Source of the DNA: Variovorax saccharolyticus
GTDB taxonomy: Bacteria > Pseudomonadota > Gammaproteobacteria > Burkholderiales > Burkholderiaceae_C
Assembly (NCBI RefSeq): GCF_030316765.1
Contig: NZ_JASZYT010000018.1
Span: forward strand, 32,912 to 96,911
Reading direction: 5' to 3'
DNA length: 64,000 nucleotides
The notes under the pieces were generated by a model. The model worked only from the letters and a program-made list of their open reading frames with translations. It was not told where the DNA came from and made no database searches. The stretch's first letter is position 1. Every line of letters starts with the position of its first letter. The position numbers were made by a program, and so were the translations under genes. Positions 18,032-27,500 of this stretch are shown here, piece after piece.

Positions 18032-19048
18032 ATGCCTGAACACTCTTCCCCCACAACGCCGGGCGCCGGCGCCATCACCGATGTCGCCGGCATCGAAGTC
18101 GGCCACTACAGCGACCCGCGCCGGCCCACCGGCTGCACCGTGATCCTCGCGCGCGAAGGCGCGGTCGCGGGCGTCGACGTGCGCGGCGCGGCACCCGGCA
18201 CCCGCGAGACCGACCTGCTGGCCCCGGGCAACCTGGTTCAGCAGGTCCATGCCGTGATGCTGGCCGGCGGCAGCGCCTGGGGCCTGGCCGCCGCGGATGG
18301 CGCCATGCGCTGGCTCGAGGAGCGGGGCGTCGGGCTCGACGTCCGCTTCGGCACGCTGCCGATCGTCCCGGCCGCCGTGCTGTTCGACCTGCCGGTCGGC
18401 GACGCCCGCATCCGGCCCGACGCCGATGCCGGCTATGCCGCCTGCGCGGCGGCTTCCCGCGCGGCGCCGGCCGAGGGCAACGTGGGCGCCGGCAGCGGCG
18501 CGCTGGTGGGCAAGCTGTTCGGCATCGATCGGGCCATGAAGGGCGGCATCGGCACCGCATCGGTCACGGTCAACGGCGTCACGGTCGGCGCGCTGATCGC
18601 CTGCAACGCGCTCGGCGACGTCATCGACCCGAACACCGCGCAAGTCGTCGCCGGGGCGCGCACGGAGGATGGCAGCGCCCTGCTCGACATCCGCCGCGCC
18701 CTGCTGCGCGGCGACTTGCCGAAGCCGCTCCTGGCCGGCACCAACACCACGCTGGGCGTGGTCGCCACCGACGCGGTGCTGTCCAAGGTGCAGGCCAACC
18801 GGCTCGCCGCGGTCGCGCACGACGGCCTGGCGCGGGCGATCAATCCGGTCCACACGATGAGCGACGGCGACACGCTGTTCGCGCTGGCGACCGGCCGCGT
18901 GCCCCTGGAGGGCGACGCGCCCGGCATGACGGTGCTCGGCACCATGGCGGCCGAAGCGGTGGCGCTGGCGACCGTGCGCGCGGTGCGCGCGGCACGCTCG
19001 GTGCGCATCGGCGACAGCTATTTTCCGGCCGCCGCGGACCTGTCCTGA
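18032..19048 (+). CDS. P1 family peptidase (DmpA/aminopeptidase-esterase type)
   Basis: A 338-residue Ntn-hydrolase-like peptidase. Members mature by self-cleavage before a Ser or Thr nucleophile. Here the candidate is in A-G-T-N-T-T-L-G-V-V-A-T-D, which would split the chain into a large alpha and a small beta subunit. Family substrates are N-terminal amino acids, D-amino acid esters and beta-peptides. No Shine-Dalgarno is seen; a GATAAT hexamer ends 8 bases before the ATG, suggesting a leaderless message. The last 31 bases overlap the antisense small membrane gene. Confidence 0.88.
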   Translation: MPEHSSPTTPGAGAITDVAGIEVGHYSDPRRPTGCTVILAREGAVAGVDVRGAAPGTRETDLLAPGNLVQQVHAVMLAGGSAWGLAAADGAMRWLEERGVGLDVRFGTLPIVPAAVLFDLPVGDARIRPDADAGYAACAAASRAAPAEGNVGAGSGALVGKLFGIDRAMKGGIGTASVTVNGVTVGALIACNALGDVIDPNTAQVVAGARTEDGSALLDIRRALLRGDLPKPLLAGTNTTLGVVATDAVLSKVQANRLAAVAHDGLARAINPVHTMSDGDTLFALATGRVPLEGDAPGMTVLGTMAAEAVALATVRAVRAARSVRIGDSYFPAAADLS

Positions 19049-19263
19049 ACGCCCCTGACGGAAGACATAGCGCAAAGGGCAGCGGCGTGCGCCGACACGA
19101 CGCCGATCAGCAGCAGCGCGCCCAGCCCCGCATACAGCAGCAGCTTGACCGGCGAGATCAGGGTGAACAGGTCGCGGCCGGCGATCAGCAGCAGCAGCGC
19201 GACCGCGAGCGACGCCACGAGCATCCTGGCGGCGAACAGCAGACGGATCTTGAGCTTCTTCAT
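19018..19263 (-). CDS. Small predicted membrane protein, 81 residues
   Basis: I do not recognise the family. A basic N-terminus (M-K-K-L-K-I-R) is followed by two hydrophobic segments (roughly residues 11-29 and 37-60), then a short tail. The start is the ATG at 19263, with further in-frame sequence upstream that does not look coding. The gene is convergent with the P1 peptidase and overlaps its 3' end by 31 bases. It is probably real given the clean two-helix profile, but unsupported by homology that I can name. Confidence 0.55.
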   Translation of the reverse strand: MKKLKIRLLFAARMLVASLAVALLLLIAGRDLFTLISPVKLLLYAGLGALLLIGVVSAHAAALCAMSSVRGVQDRSAAAGK

Positions 19264-19460
19264 GATCCCGTCATTGGGCCCGCACATCGCGCTGCGCTCA
19301 ATAAGACGGGCGGACGAATTGACGCCTCGGCCAGGCCTTGGTATGCGCGGGCAGCGCGCGCGCCCGGCATGCGCTTTGTAACCAGCCGGGCGCGGAAAGC
19401 ACAGACAATCCCGCTGCCGCGTCCGCGGCGTCCTCGAGCCCTGTTCCAAACCGCTGCCGC

Positions 19461-20831
19461 ATGCCCCAAGCCATCCGCCTGTTCCTGTTGTCGATCCGCG
19501 ACCTGATTGCCTCCGCCGGGCCCGTCATCTTCCTCGTCATCGCCTTGCTGGTCGCCGCCTACTGGTGGCTGCAGCCGCAGCCGCCGAAGCGGGTCGTGAT
19601 GGCCACCGGCCCCGCCGGCAGCGCCTATGCCGGCTTCGGCAAGCGCTACGCCGAAGCCCTCAAGACGCATGGCATCGAGGTCGAACTGAAAGCCACCGAT
19701 GGCTCGCTGGACAACCTCGAACTGCTGCGCAGCGACGCCGCCGACGTCGCCTTCGTGCGCGGTGGCAGCACCGATCCGGTGAAGGACGAGCAAGGTGGAC
19801 TGACCTCGCTCGGCAGCCTGTTCTTCGAGCCGCTGTGGTTCTTCTACCGCACCGACGCTGCGAAGCGGATCGATCGCAAGACCGGCACGCTGACTTCGCT
19901 GCCCCAGCTGAAGGGCTTGCGCATCAACGTCGACAAGGCCGGCAGCGGCGTGCCCGACATCATGGACCGGATGTTCCGCGCCAACCACATGGACCCGGCC
20001 ACGCTGGACCTGTCGAACCTCGAGCAGACGCCCGCCACGGAAGCGCTGCAGGCCGGCCTGCTCGACGTCATCGTGCTGGCCTCGGCACCGCAGTCGCCGC
20101 TGGTCCAGAAGCTGCTGCGCGCGCCCGACATCCAGCTGATGGACTTCGCCCAGAGCGACGCCTATTCGCGGCGCTTTCCCTTCCTGCAGCCCGTGACCCT
20201 GCCGCGCGGCGTGGTCGACCTCGCGGCCGACCTGCCGTCCCACGATGTCTCGCTGCTGGCCGCCACCACCTCGCTGCTGTCGCGCGAAGAAACCCACCCC
20301 GCGCTGCGCCAGCTGTTCGCGCAGACCGCCCAGACCCTGCACGGCGGCGCGGGCTGGTTCAACCGGGCGCGCGACTTCCCCAACACCCGCACCAGCGAAC
20401 TGCCCGTGAGCCCCGAGGGCGATCGCGCGATCAACGGCACGCCGCCGTTCTGGCAGCGCTACCTGCCGTTCTGGGCCAGCAACCTCGTGGAGCGCATGTG
20501 GCTGGTGCTGGGCGGCCTGCTGGTGCTGATGCTGCCGCTGTCGCGCGTGGTGCCGCCGCTCTACCAGTTCCGCGTGCGGCGCCGCGTGTTCCGCTGGTAT
20601 GCGCGGCTGCGCGAGGTCGAGCACAAGCTGGACGCCGGGGCCGGCGACACCGATGCGCTGCTGAAGGAACTGGCCGAGCTCGATCGGGTGGTCAACAAGG
20701 TCGCGGTGCCGCTGTCCTATGCCGACGAGCTCTATGCGTTGCGCAACAACATCCACGCGGTGCGCAAGCGGGTGTTGGCGAGCGGGTCGCGCGACGGCGC
20801 GACTGCCGATGCTGCGACTGCCTCGGCCTGA
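19461..20831 (+). CDS. TAXI family (TRAP-type) solute-binding protein, membrane anchored
   Basis: A 456-residue protein. A hydrophobic N-terminal anchor (residues 19-35) precedes a TAXI-type binding domain opening with V-V-M-A-T-G-P-A-G-S-A-Y. A second membrane segment is near residues 345-365 (W-L-V-L-G-G-L-L-V-L-M-L-P-L), followed by a 90-residue cytoplasmic helical tail. This differs from free periplasmic TAXI proteins, which have no C-terminal membrane segment. No TRAP permease gene is adjacent. It may have a sensory or alternative transport role; that is inference. Confidence 0.85.
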   Translation: MPQAIRLFLLSIRDLIASAGPVIFLVIALLVAAYWWLQPQPPKRVVMATGPAGSAYAGFGKRYAEALKTHGIEVELKATDGSLDNLELLRSDAADVAFVRGGSTDPVKDEQGGLTSLGSLFFEPLWFFYRTDAAKRIDRKTGTLTSLPQLKGLRINVDKAGSGVPDIMDRMFRANHMDPATLDLSNLEQTPATEALQAGLLDVIVLASAPQSPLVQKLLRAPDIQLMDFAQSDAYSRRFPFLQPVTLPRGVVDLAADLPSHDVSLLAATTSLLSREETHPALRQLFAQTAQTLHGGAGWFNRARDFPNTRTSELPVSPEGDRAINGTPPFWQRYLPFWASNLVERMWLVLGGLLVLMLPLSRVVPPLYQFRVRRRVFRWYARLREVEHKLDAGAGDTDALLKELAELDRVVNKVAVPLSYADELYALRNNIHAVRKRVLASGSRDGATADAATASA

Positions 20832-20837
20832 AGGCCG

Positions 20838-22142
20838 TCACTGGGTCTGAATCCGCAACAACTTGCCGTTGCTGCTGTCGGTCAGAAGATAAAGCCAGCC
20901 GTCGGGCCCCTGCCTGACATCGCGGATGCGCTCGCCGCGCTCGGCCAGCAGCCGCTCGCGGGCGACCACGGTGTTACCTTCGAGCACCAGCCGCCACAGC
21001 GCGGTGCCGGCCAGCGCGCCGACGAAGAGATTGCCCTTCCAGGCGGGCAACGCATCGCCGGTGTAGAAGGCCATGCCGCTCGGCGCGATCGACGACTTCT
21101 GCGTGCCTGGCGTCCAGGCCGTGCCGTCGATCTTTTCCCAGTAGGTCAGCGGCTGCTCGAGGCCCGTCTTGGCGCTGCCTTCGCCCACCTGCGCGAGCGT
21201 GCCGTACTCCTGCCCGTAGCTGATGACGGGCCAGCCGTAGTTGCGCCCCGGCAGGGTCAGGTTGATCTCGTCTCCGCCCTGCGGACCGTGTTCGCTGGTC
21301 CAGAGATCGCCGGTCGCCGGGTGCAGCGCCGCGCCCTGCGGATTGCGATGGCCGTAGCTCCAGATGTGCGGCTGCGCGCCCGCCACCGCGGCGAAGGGAT
21401 TGCCCGGCGCCGGCGCGCCGTCGGTGGTGATGCGCACCACCTTGCCGTTGCCGCGCGACAGGTCCTGCGCAAAGCCGCGCTGGGTATCGAGCAGGCGCTC
21501 GCCGAGCGTCACGAACAGATGGCCGTTGCGATCGAAGGCCAGCCGGGACCCGTAGTGCGCCGTGCTGTCGACCTTGGGCGACTGCCGGTAGATGACGCTC
21601 AGGTTGACGAGGACGCGGTTGGCCGCGTCCAGTTCGGCGCGTGCGACCGCGGTTCCGTTGAGGCTAGTGTTGGTGCTGTCCCGCTCGGCGAACGAGATGT
21701 AGATCCGGCGATTGCCCGCAAAGCCGGGATCGACCGCGATGTCGAGCAAGCCGCCCTGCCCCACCGCCGCCACCGCAGGCAGGCCGGCGACCTGGTCGGC
21801 GCCGCCGTTGACCGGCGAGCCGTCGGCATTGCGCAGCCGCAGCAGTCCGCCGCGCTGGGTGATCAGCATCCGGCCATCGGGCAGGAAGGCCAGGCCCCAG
21901 GGGGCGTCGAGGCCGGTCGCCAGTTCGGTGACCTTGGTCGCCATCGGCGCCGGAGGCACCGTGCCCGTGCTCTGCGCGGCGACACTGATGTCGGGCTGCG
22001 AGGGCGGGTTCGCCGGCGTCGGCGACCCCGTGGCACCGACGCCGAAGGCGGACACCGACACGCCGGCGCCGCCGCCACCGCCGCCGCAAGAGGCCAGGGC
22101 CGCCAGGCCCAGCGCCAGAAGATACCGAGTCGCCGCTGCCAT
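20838..22142 (-). CDS. PQQ-dependent soluble aldose sugar dehydrogenase, lipoprotein
   Basis: A 434-residue six-bladed beta-propeller of the YliI/Asd (glucose/sorbosone dehydrogenase) family. The lipobox L-A-S-C near residue 19 is followed by a run of glycines, a typical lipoprotein linker. Family landmarks include G-L-D-A-P-W-G-L-A-F-L-P-D-G, Y-G-H-R-N-P-Q-G and S-E-H-G-P-Q-G-G-D-E. AAGGAG is six bases upstream of the chosen ATG. It would oxidise aldoses or sorbosone-like sugars in the periplasm using PQQ. It is convergent with the TAXI gene. Confidence 0.88.
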   Translation of the reverse strand: MAAATRYLLALGLAALASCGGGGGGAGVSVSAFGVGATGSPTPANPPSQPDISVAAQSTGTVPPAPMATKVTELATGLDAPWGLAFLPDGRMLITQRGGLLRLRNADGSPVNGGADQVAGLPAVAAVGQGGLLDIAVDPGFAGNRRIYISFAERDSTNTSLNGTAVARAELDAANRVLVNLSVIYRQSPKVDSTAHYGSRLAFDRNGHLFVTLGERLLDTQRGFAQDLSRGNGKVVRITTDGAPAPGNPFAAVAGAQPHIWSYGHRNPQGAALHPATGDLWTSEHGPQGGDEINLTLPGRNYGWPVISYGQEYGTLAQVGEGSAKTGLEQPLTYWEKIDGTAWTPGTQKSSIAPSGMAFYTGDALPAWKGNLFVGALAGTALWRLVLEGNTVVARERLLAERGERIRDVRQGPDGWLYLLTDSSNGKLLRIQTQ

Positions 22143-22195
22143 CGCATGCTCCTTCGGAAGGGGCGCTGCGACGCGCCCCGGGGGTGGTTGTTGCG

Positions 22196-23857
<1,662 letters not shown>

Positions 23858-23859
23858 GT

Positions 23860-24291
23860 TTATCTTTGCTTCGGTGAAATGAGTTTGAGCTTCGGGAAAT
23901 AGGTCTTGTAGCGAGCGCTGTCGCGCGACACGAGGGTGCAGTCCATCAGCTGCGCATGCGCGCCGATGTAGAAATCCGGCAGCAGCGACGCCCGCGTGCC
24001 ACCGGCCTTCCGGTACCTGTGGAATGCCATCGCCGCGTTTCGCGCCGCTGCGTAAGGCAGTTCCAGCCGTTCATAGAGCCGCGCGGGCAGCGCCGCATCG
24101 ACATCGCGATCAGAATTGAAATAGACCGACACCTCGGCATAGATCAGCGGATTGATCGCCAGTTTGCCACGACCGAGGCAGTCGCTGATCGCGGCGGCCG
24201 ACCAGTCCATCCAACGGGGGTCCTCGTGGATGACGTCAATCAGCACATTGCTGTCGATCAGGAAGGTTTCAAGGCCTTCAGCGTTCGCCAC
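23860..24291 (-). CDS. vapC: PIN domain ribonuclease toxin (VapC-like)
   Basis: A 143-residue PIN domain protein. The acidic residues that hold the catalytic magnesium are visible in F-L-I-D-S-N-V-L-I-D (first Asp), Y-A-E-V-S-V (Glu) and the late L-P-D-F-Y-I-G-A-H-A with S-R-D-S-A-R-Y. It would cleave RNA when free of its antitoxin. It overlaps the upstream AbrB-type antitoxin gene by 14 bases and ends two bases before the ettA start. I infer toxin activity from the pairing; the target RNA is unknown. Confidence 0.88.
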   Translation of the reverse strand: MANAEGLETFLIDSNVLIDVIHEDPRWMDWSAAAISDCLGRGKLAINPLIYAEVSVYFNSDRDVDAALPARLYERLELPYAAARNAAMAFHRYRKAGGTRASLLPDFYIGAHAQLMDCTLVSRDSARYKTYFPKLKLISPKQR

Positions 24292-24514
24292 GCGTCATCT
24301 CCAGCCATTCGTCGGCCGTGAGGCCGATCTTCGAGTTGGCGCTGCCACGCAGCAGCGCGATCGCCTCCTCGGCCGGGGTGGTCGTGCGCTTGACCGGCTT
24401 GACGATGATCTGCTTGTTGCGGAACTCGAATTCCACCTCGTCATAGGGCTTCAGCCCCGCGAGTTCACGGATGTTCTGGGGAATGGTCACCTGACCCTTG
24501 GAAGTCAGTCGCAC
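24278..24514 (-). CDS. vapB: AbrB/SpoVT/MazE-type antitoxin (VapB-like)
   Basis: A 78-residue protein with a swapped-hairpin AbrB DNA-binding domain (L-T-S-K-G-Q-V-T-I-P-Q-N-I-R-E) at residues 3-17, and a C-terminal part that likely wraps the PIN toxin (L-T-A-D-E-W-L-E-M-T-R). The start is taken as GTG at 24514 because AGGAG lies six bases upstream and no ATG occurs at this point. It overlaps the toxin gene, the usual antitoxin-first order, and would repress its own promoter in the 24515-24788 gap. Confidence 0.85.
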   Translation of the reverse strand: MRLTSKGQVTIPQNIRELAGLKPYDEVEFEFRNKQIIVKPVKRTTTPAEEAIALLRGSANSKIGLTADEWLEMTRGER

Positions 24515-24602
24515 GCGGCACTCCTGGTAATACTTCAACGGTAAGAGTCTAACCGATGGGGCCGGGGCGCGGCCTTTCGAAGGGCGATCCAGCGCTTCGT
24601 GC

Positions 24603-24608
24603 GATAAT
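24603..24608 (+). promoter_or_regulatory. Candidate -10 element for the DEAD-box helicase gene
   Basis: GATAAT within TGCGATAATCGCA is the best sigma-70 -10 match in the gap between the antitoxin and helicase genes. Transcription from it would give a leader of about 175 bases. No clear -35 hexamer is seen. The leader contains short GC hairpins, including GCGCC/GGCGC shortly before the start codon. Confidence 0.4.
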
Positions 24609-24788
24609 CGCATCTGTTGCCGGGTCCAGTTGCCCGCAACGCCGGCTCTCCGCCGGGGACGAAGAAGGCCTTTTTCCAGGGTTTTCCGGCTCCCACTCCT
24701 GACCCATCCGCCCTTACTGGCTCGACGTCCGATGTGACGCCCGAGCGGGTGGATACCACTGCGCCGTGTAGGGCGCTTATTGAACTCA

Positions 24789-26594
24789 ATGAACTTTGAT
24801 GAACTGAAGCTGGCCCCGGCCATCTTGAAGGCCGTGCATGAGCAGGGCTACGAAACGCCGACGCCGATCCAGGCCCAGGCCATTCCGGCCGTGCTCGACG
24901 GCCACGACCTGCTGGGCGGCGCCCAGACCGGCACCGGCAAGACCGCTGCCTTCACCCTCCCCCTGCTGCACAAGCTCACGATGAGCCGCAGCGCCACCAA
25001 CAAGTTCGGCGGCACCGGCATCCGTGCCCTGGTGCTGACCCCCACGCGCGAACTCGCGGCCCAGGTCGAGGAATCGGTCCGCACCTACGGCAAGTACCTC
25101 CAGCTGACCTCGACCGTGATCTTCGGCGGCGTCGGCATGAACCCGCAGATCAGCAAGCTCAAGAGCGGCGTCGACATCCTCGTGGCCACCCCGGGCCGCC
25201 TGCTCGACCTGCAGCAGCAAGGCATGCTCGACCTGTCGACCGTGCAGATGCTGGTGCTCGACGAAGCCGACCGCATGCTCGACATGGGCTTCATCCACGA
25301 CGTCAAGAAGATCCTCGCGCTGGTGCCCCGCGAAAAGCAGAGCCTGCTGTTCTCGGCCACCTTCAGCGACGAGATCCGCGACCTCGCGGCCACGCTGCTC
25401 AAGAACCCGCAGAGCATCCAGGTCACGCCGCGCAACACCACGGTGCAACGCATCACGCAGGTGATCCACCCGGTCGGCCGCGGCAAGAAGAAGGCGCTGC
25501 TCGCCCACATCATCAACGAGCACAAGTGGAGCCAGGTGCTGGTCTTCACCCGCACCAAGTTCGGCGCCAACAGCGTGGCCGAGTTCCTGACCAAGAACGG
25601 CATCGAAGCGATGGCGCTGCACGGCAACAAGAGCCAGAGCGCCCGCACGCAGGCGCTGGCCGGCTTCAAGAGCGGCGACATCCGCGCCCTGGTGGCGACC
25701 GACATCGCGGCCCGCGGCATCGACATCGACGAGCTGCCGCACGTGGTCAATTACGAGATCCCGAACGTCAGCGAAGACTACGTGCACCGCATCGGCCGCA
25801 CCGGCCGCGCCGGTTCGAGCGGCGAGGCCGTGAGCTTCGTCTGCCTCGACGAAGAAGGCTTCATGCAGGAGATCGAACGCTTCACCAAGCAGCAGATCCC
25901 GGTCCAGGTCATCGACGGCTTCGGTCCCGAGGACGGCGAACGCGCCGAGCCGATCGCCATGGGTCGCCAGACGATCTGGGGCGGCGCCGGCCGTCCGCCG
26001 AGCCGCGAAGTGATGCAGGCGGCGGCCAAGGCCGCACGCACCGAGATGATGCAGCGCATCCGCGAGAACAAGGCGGGACAAGGCGAGCGCAGTGGTGGCG
26101 GTGGCGGCGGTGGCGGCAATGGCGGTGGCCAGCGCCGCGGCGGTGGCCAGGGCCAGGGCGCGCCGGCCGGCCGCAGCGCCAACGGCGGCGGCGGCCAAGG
26201 CCCCCGTGGCCAGGGCGGCCGCGGCCAGGGCCCGGCACGCGGACCGCAAGGACCGGCGCGCGCGCCGCACCATGCGCCGACGCACCATCAGAACCATCTG
26301 CCGCATGAAGAGCGCCAGCCGCGCCATCACGGCAACAGCCACAGCCCGACCCAAGCCGATGCGGTGGCGCACCTGCGCGCCGAAGCGGTGGCCGGCGGCG
26401 ACGGCCAGCCCGATCCGTTGCGCACCAGCGTCGACAGCCTGGGCGGCCGCGGCCGTCGTGGCGGCGGTGGCGGCTACGGCGGCAACCGTTCCGGCGGCGG
26501 TGGCCGTTCGGGTGGCGGCGGTCGCTCGGGTGGCGGCTACGGTGGCGGTGGTGGCTACGGCGGTGGCGGCGGTGGCCGCTCCTTCGGCCGCTGA
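24789..26594 (+). CDS. rhlE: DEAD-box RNA helicase (RhlE type)
   Basis: A 601-residue ATP-dependent RNA helicase. Motifs in order are P-T-P-I-Q (Q motif), A-Q-T-G-T-G-K-T (I), P-T-R-E-L-A (Ia), D-E-A-D (II), S-A-T (III) and H-R-I-G-R-T-G-R (VI), all within the first 350 residues. The C-terminal 160 residues are a low-complexity tail: a glycine/arginine/glutamine segment, a histidine-rich patch, then R-G-G and G-G-Y repeats likely to bind RNA. The ATG is chosen over an in-frame TTG nine bases earlier; no strong Shine-Dalgarno is present. It likely acts in ribosome assembly or RNA turnover in the cold. Confidence 0.93.
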   Translation: MNFDELKLAPAILKAVHEQGYETPTPIQAQAIPAVLDGHDLLGGAQTGTGKTAAFTLPLLHKLTMSRSATNKFGGTGIRALVLTPTRELAAQVEESVRTYGKYLQLTSTVIFGGVGMNPQISKLKSGVDILVATPGRLLDLQQQGMLDLSTVQMLVLDEADRMLDMGFIHDVKKILALVPREKQSLLFSATFSDEIRDLAATLLKNPQSIQVTPRNTTVQRITQVIHPVGRGKKKALLAHIINEHKWSQVLVFTRTKFGANSVAEFLTKNGIEAMALHGNKSQSARTQALAGFKSGDIRALVATDIAARGIDIDELPHVVNYEIPNVSEDYVHRIGRTGRAGSSGEAVSFVCLDEEGFMQEIERFTKQQIPVQVIDGFGPEDGERAEPIAMGRQTIWGGAGRPPSREVMQAAAKAARTEMMQRIRENKAGQGERSGGGGGGGGNGGGQRRGGGQGQGAPAGRSANGGGGQGPRGQGGRGQGPARGPQGPARAPHHAPTHHQNHLPHEERQPRHHGNSHSPTQADAVAHLRAEAVAGGDGQPDPLRTSVDSLGGRGRRGGGGGYGGNRSGGGGRSGGGGRSGGGYGGGGGYGGGGGGRSFGR

Positions 26595-26622
26595 TCCTCG
26601 GCGGCGATCCGCAGGATGAACA

Positions 26623-26646
26623 AAGGGCGCTCCGGCGCCCTTTTTC
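26623..26646 (+). terminator. Intrinsic terminator of the helicase gene
   Basis: AAAGGGCGC and GCGCCCTTT form a 9-bp stem around TCCG, and the T-run continues for five bases. It ends transcription 29-52 bases after the helicase stop. The A-tract on the other arm would also allow leftward function. Confidence 0.9.
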
Positions 26647-26666
26647 TTTGGCCTTAAGCTCCGGGC

Positions 26667-27494
26667 ATGCATGCCTTGAAGCTTCGCCACGCCCTCCTCG
26701 TCCTGCTGGCCGCCGCTGTCGTGATCGGCAGCTGGTGGGTTCCGGCCGACCGCGCCGCGCGCGAGCAGGTCACCGGCGGCCTGACGCGCGCGCTGACCGT
26801 CTTCGCCGCGGCACGGGCCCTCGGCGCGGTGATCTCGGTCGCCCAAGGCACCCAGCTCGATGTCAAGCCGGTCGGCGTCGGCGTCAGCTTCGCGCCCGGC
26901 CAGGCGCTGCAGCCGCTGAACGAATTCATCGACCAGTTCGCCACCGTGATGCTGGTGGCCAGCGTGTCCTTCGGCATTCAGCTGCTGCTGCTCGAGATCG
27001 GCACCCACTGGGTGGTGTCCGCCCTGCTGAGCGCGGCGGTCGCGGGCGCCGTCCTGCTGAGCTGGCGCGGCGCGAACACCGCACGATGGCTGCGGCCGGC
27101 GCTGATCATGCTGCTGATGCTGCGCTTCGCGGTGCCGATGGCCGCGCTGGCCAACGGCGCACTGCACAAGGTCTTCATGGAGGACGGCTACCGGGCCGAA
27201 CTGGCGAGCATCGAACGCTCGCCGGCTACCGTGCTGGGACGCGCCGGGGCGCCGGCCGCCAACGGCGAAGGGCTCGCCGCCCGCCTGCGCCAGTGGGTGC
27301 CGGATCTGGACGCGATGCGCGCCGCCTACGACTCGATCCAGAAGGCCGCGGCCGACTGGAGCCTGACGATCGTCAAGCTGATCTCGCTGTTCATCCTGCA
27401 GACCGTGCTGCTGCCGGTGATCTTCCTGTGGCTGGCCTGGCGCTTCGCGCGCGCGCTGGCCTCGCGCCTGATGGCGCCGATCGCCACCGCCTGA
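26667..27494 (+). CDS. Predicted inner-membrane protein, 275 residues
   Basis: I do not recognise a characterised family. A hydrophobic N-terminal segment (residues 9-25) is followed by clusters around 90-110, 112-130 and 140-160, and a C-terminal segment (about 230-258) with W-L-A-W-R-F. A soluble stretch of about 70 residues lies between the last two. It sits between the helicase terminator and a convergent sugar ABC ATPase gene (6 bases apart), so it is likely a single-gene unit. TAAGCT lies about 12 bases before the start and may serve as a -10 hexamer. Confidence 0.75.
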   Translation: MHALKLRHALLVLLAAAVVIGSWWVPADRAAREQVTGGLTRALTVFAAARALGAVISVAQGTQLDVKPVGVGVSFAPGQALQPLNEFIDQFATVMLVASVSFGIQLLLLEIGTHWVVSALLSAAVAGAVLLSWRGANTARWLRPALIMLLMLRFAVPMAALANGALHKVFMEDGYRAELASIERSPATVLGRAGAPAANGEGLAARLRQWVPDLDAMRAAYDSIQKAAADWSLTIVKLISLFILQTVLLPVIFLWLAWRFARALASRLMAPIATA

Positions 27495-27500
27495 ACGCGC

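Noticed and set aside
26090..26590. GGTGGCGGT-type repetitive DNA as a tandem repeat or array
   Set aside because: It encodes the glycine/arginine-rich C-terminal tail of the DEAD-box helicase in the correct frame, and there are no regular spacers.
24786..27167. A 793-codon open frame on the minus strand opposite the helicase gene
   Set aside because: High G+C makes stop codons rare in antisense frames. It has no recognisable domain and is rich in H/A/R/G, as expected for a shadow of the helicase and its Gly-rich tail.
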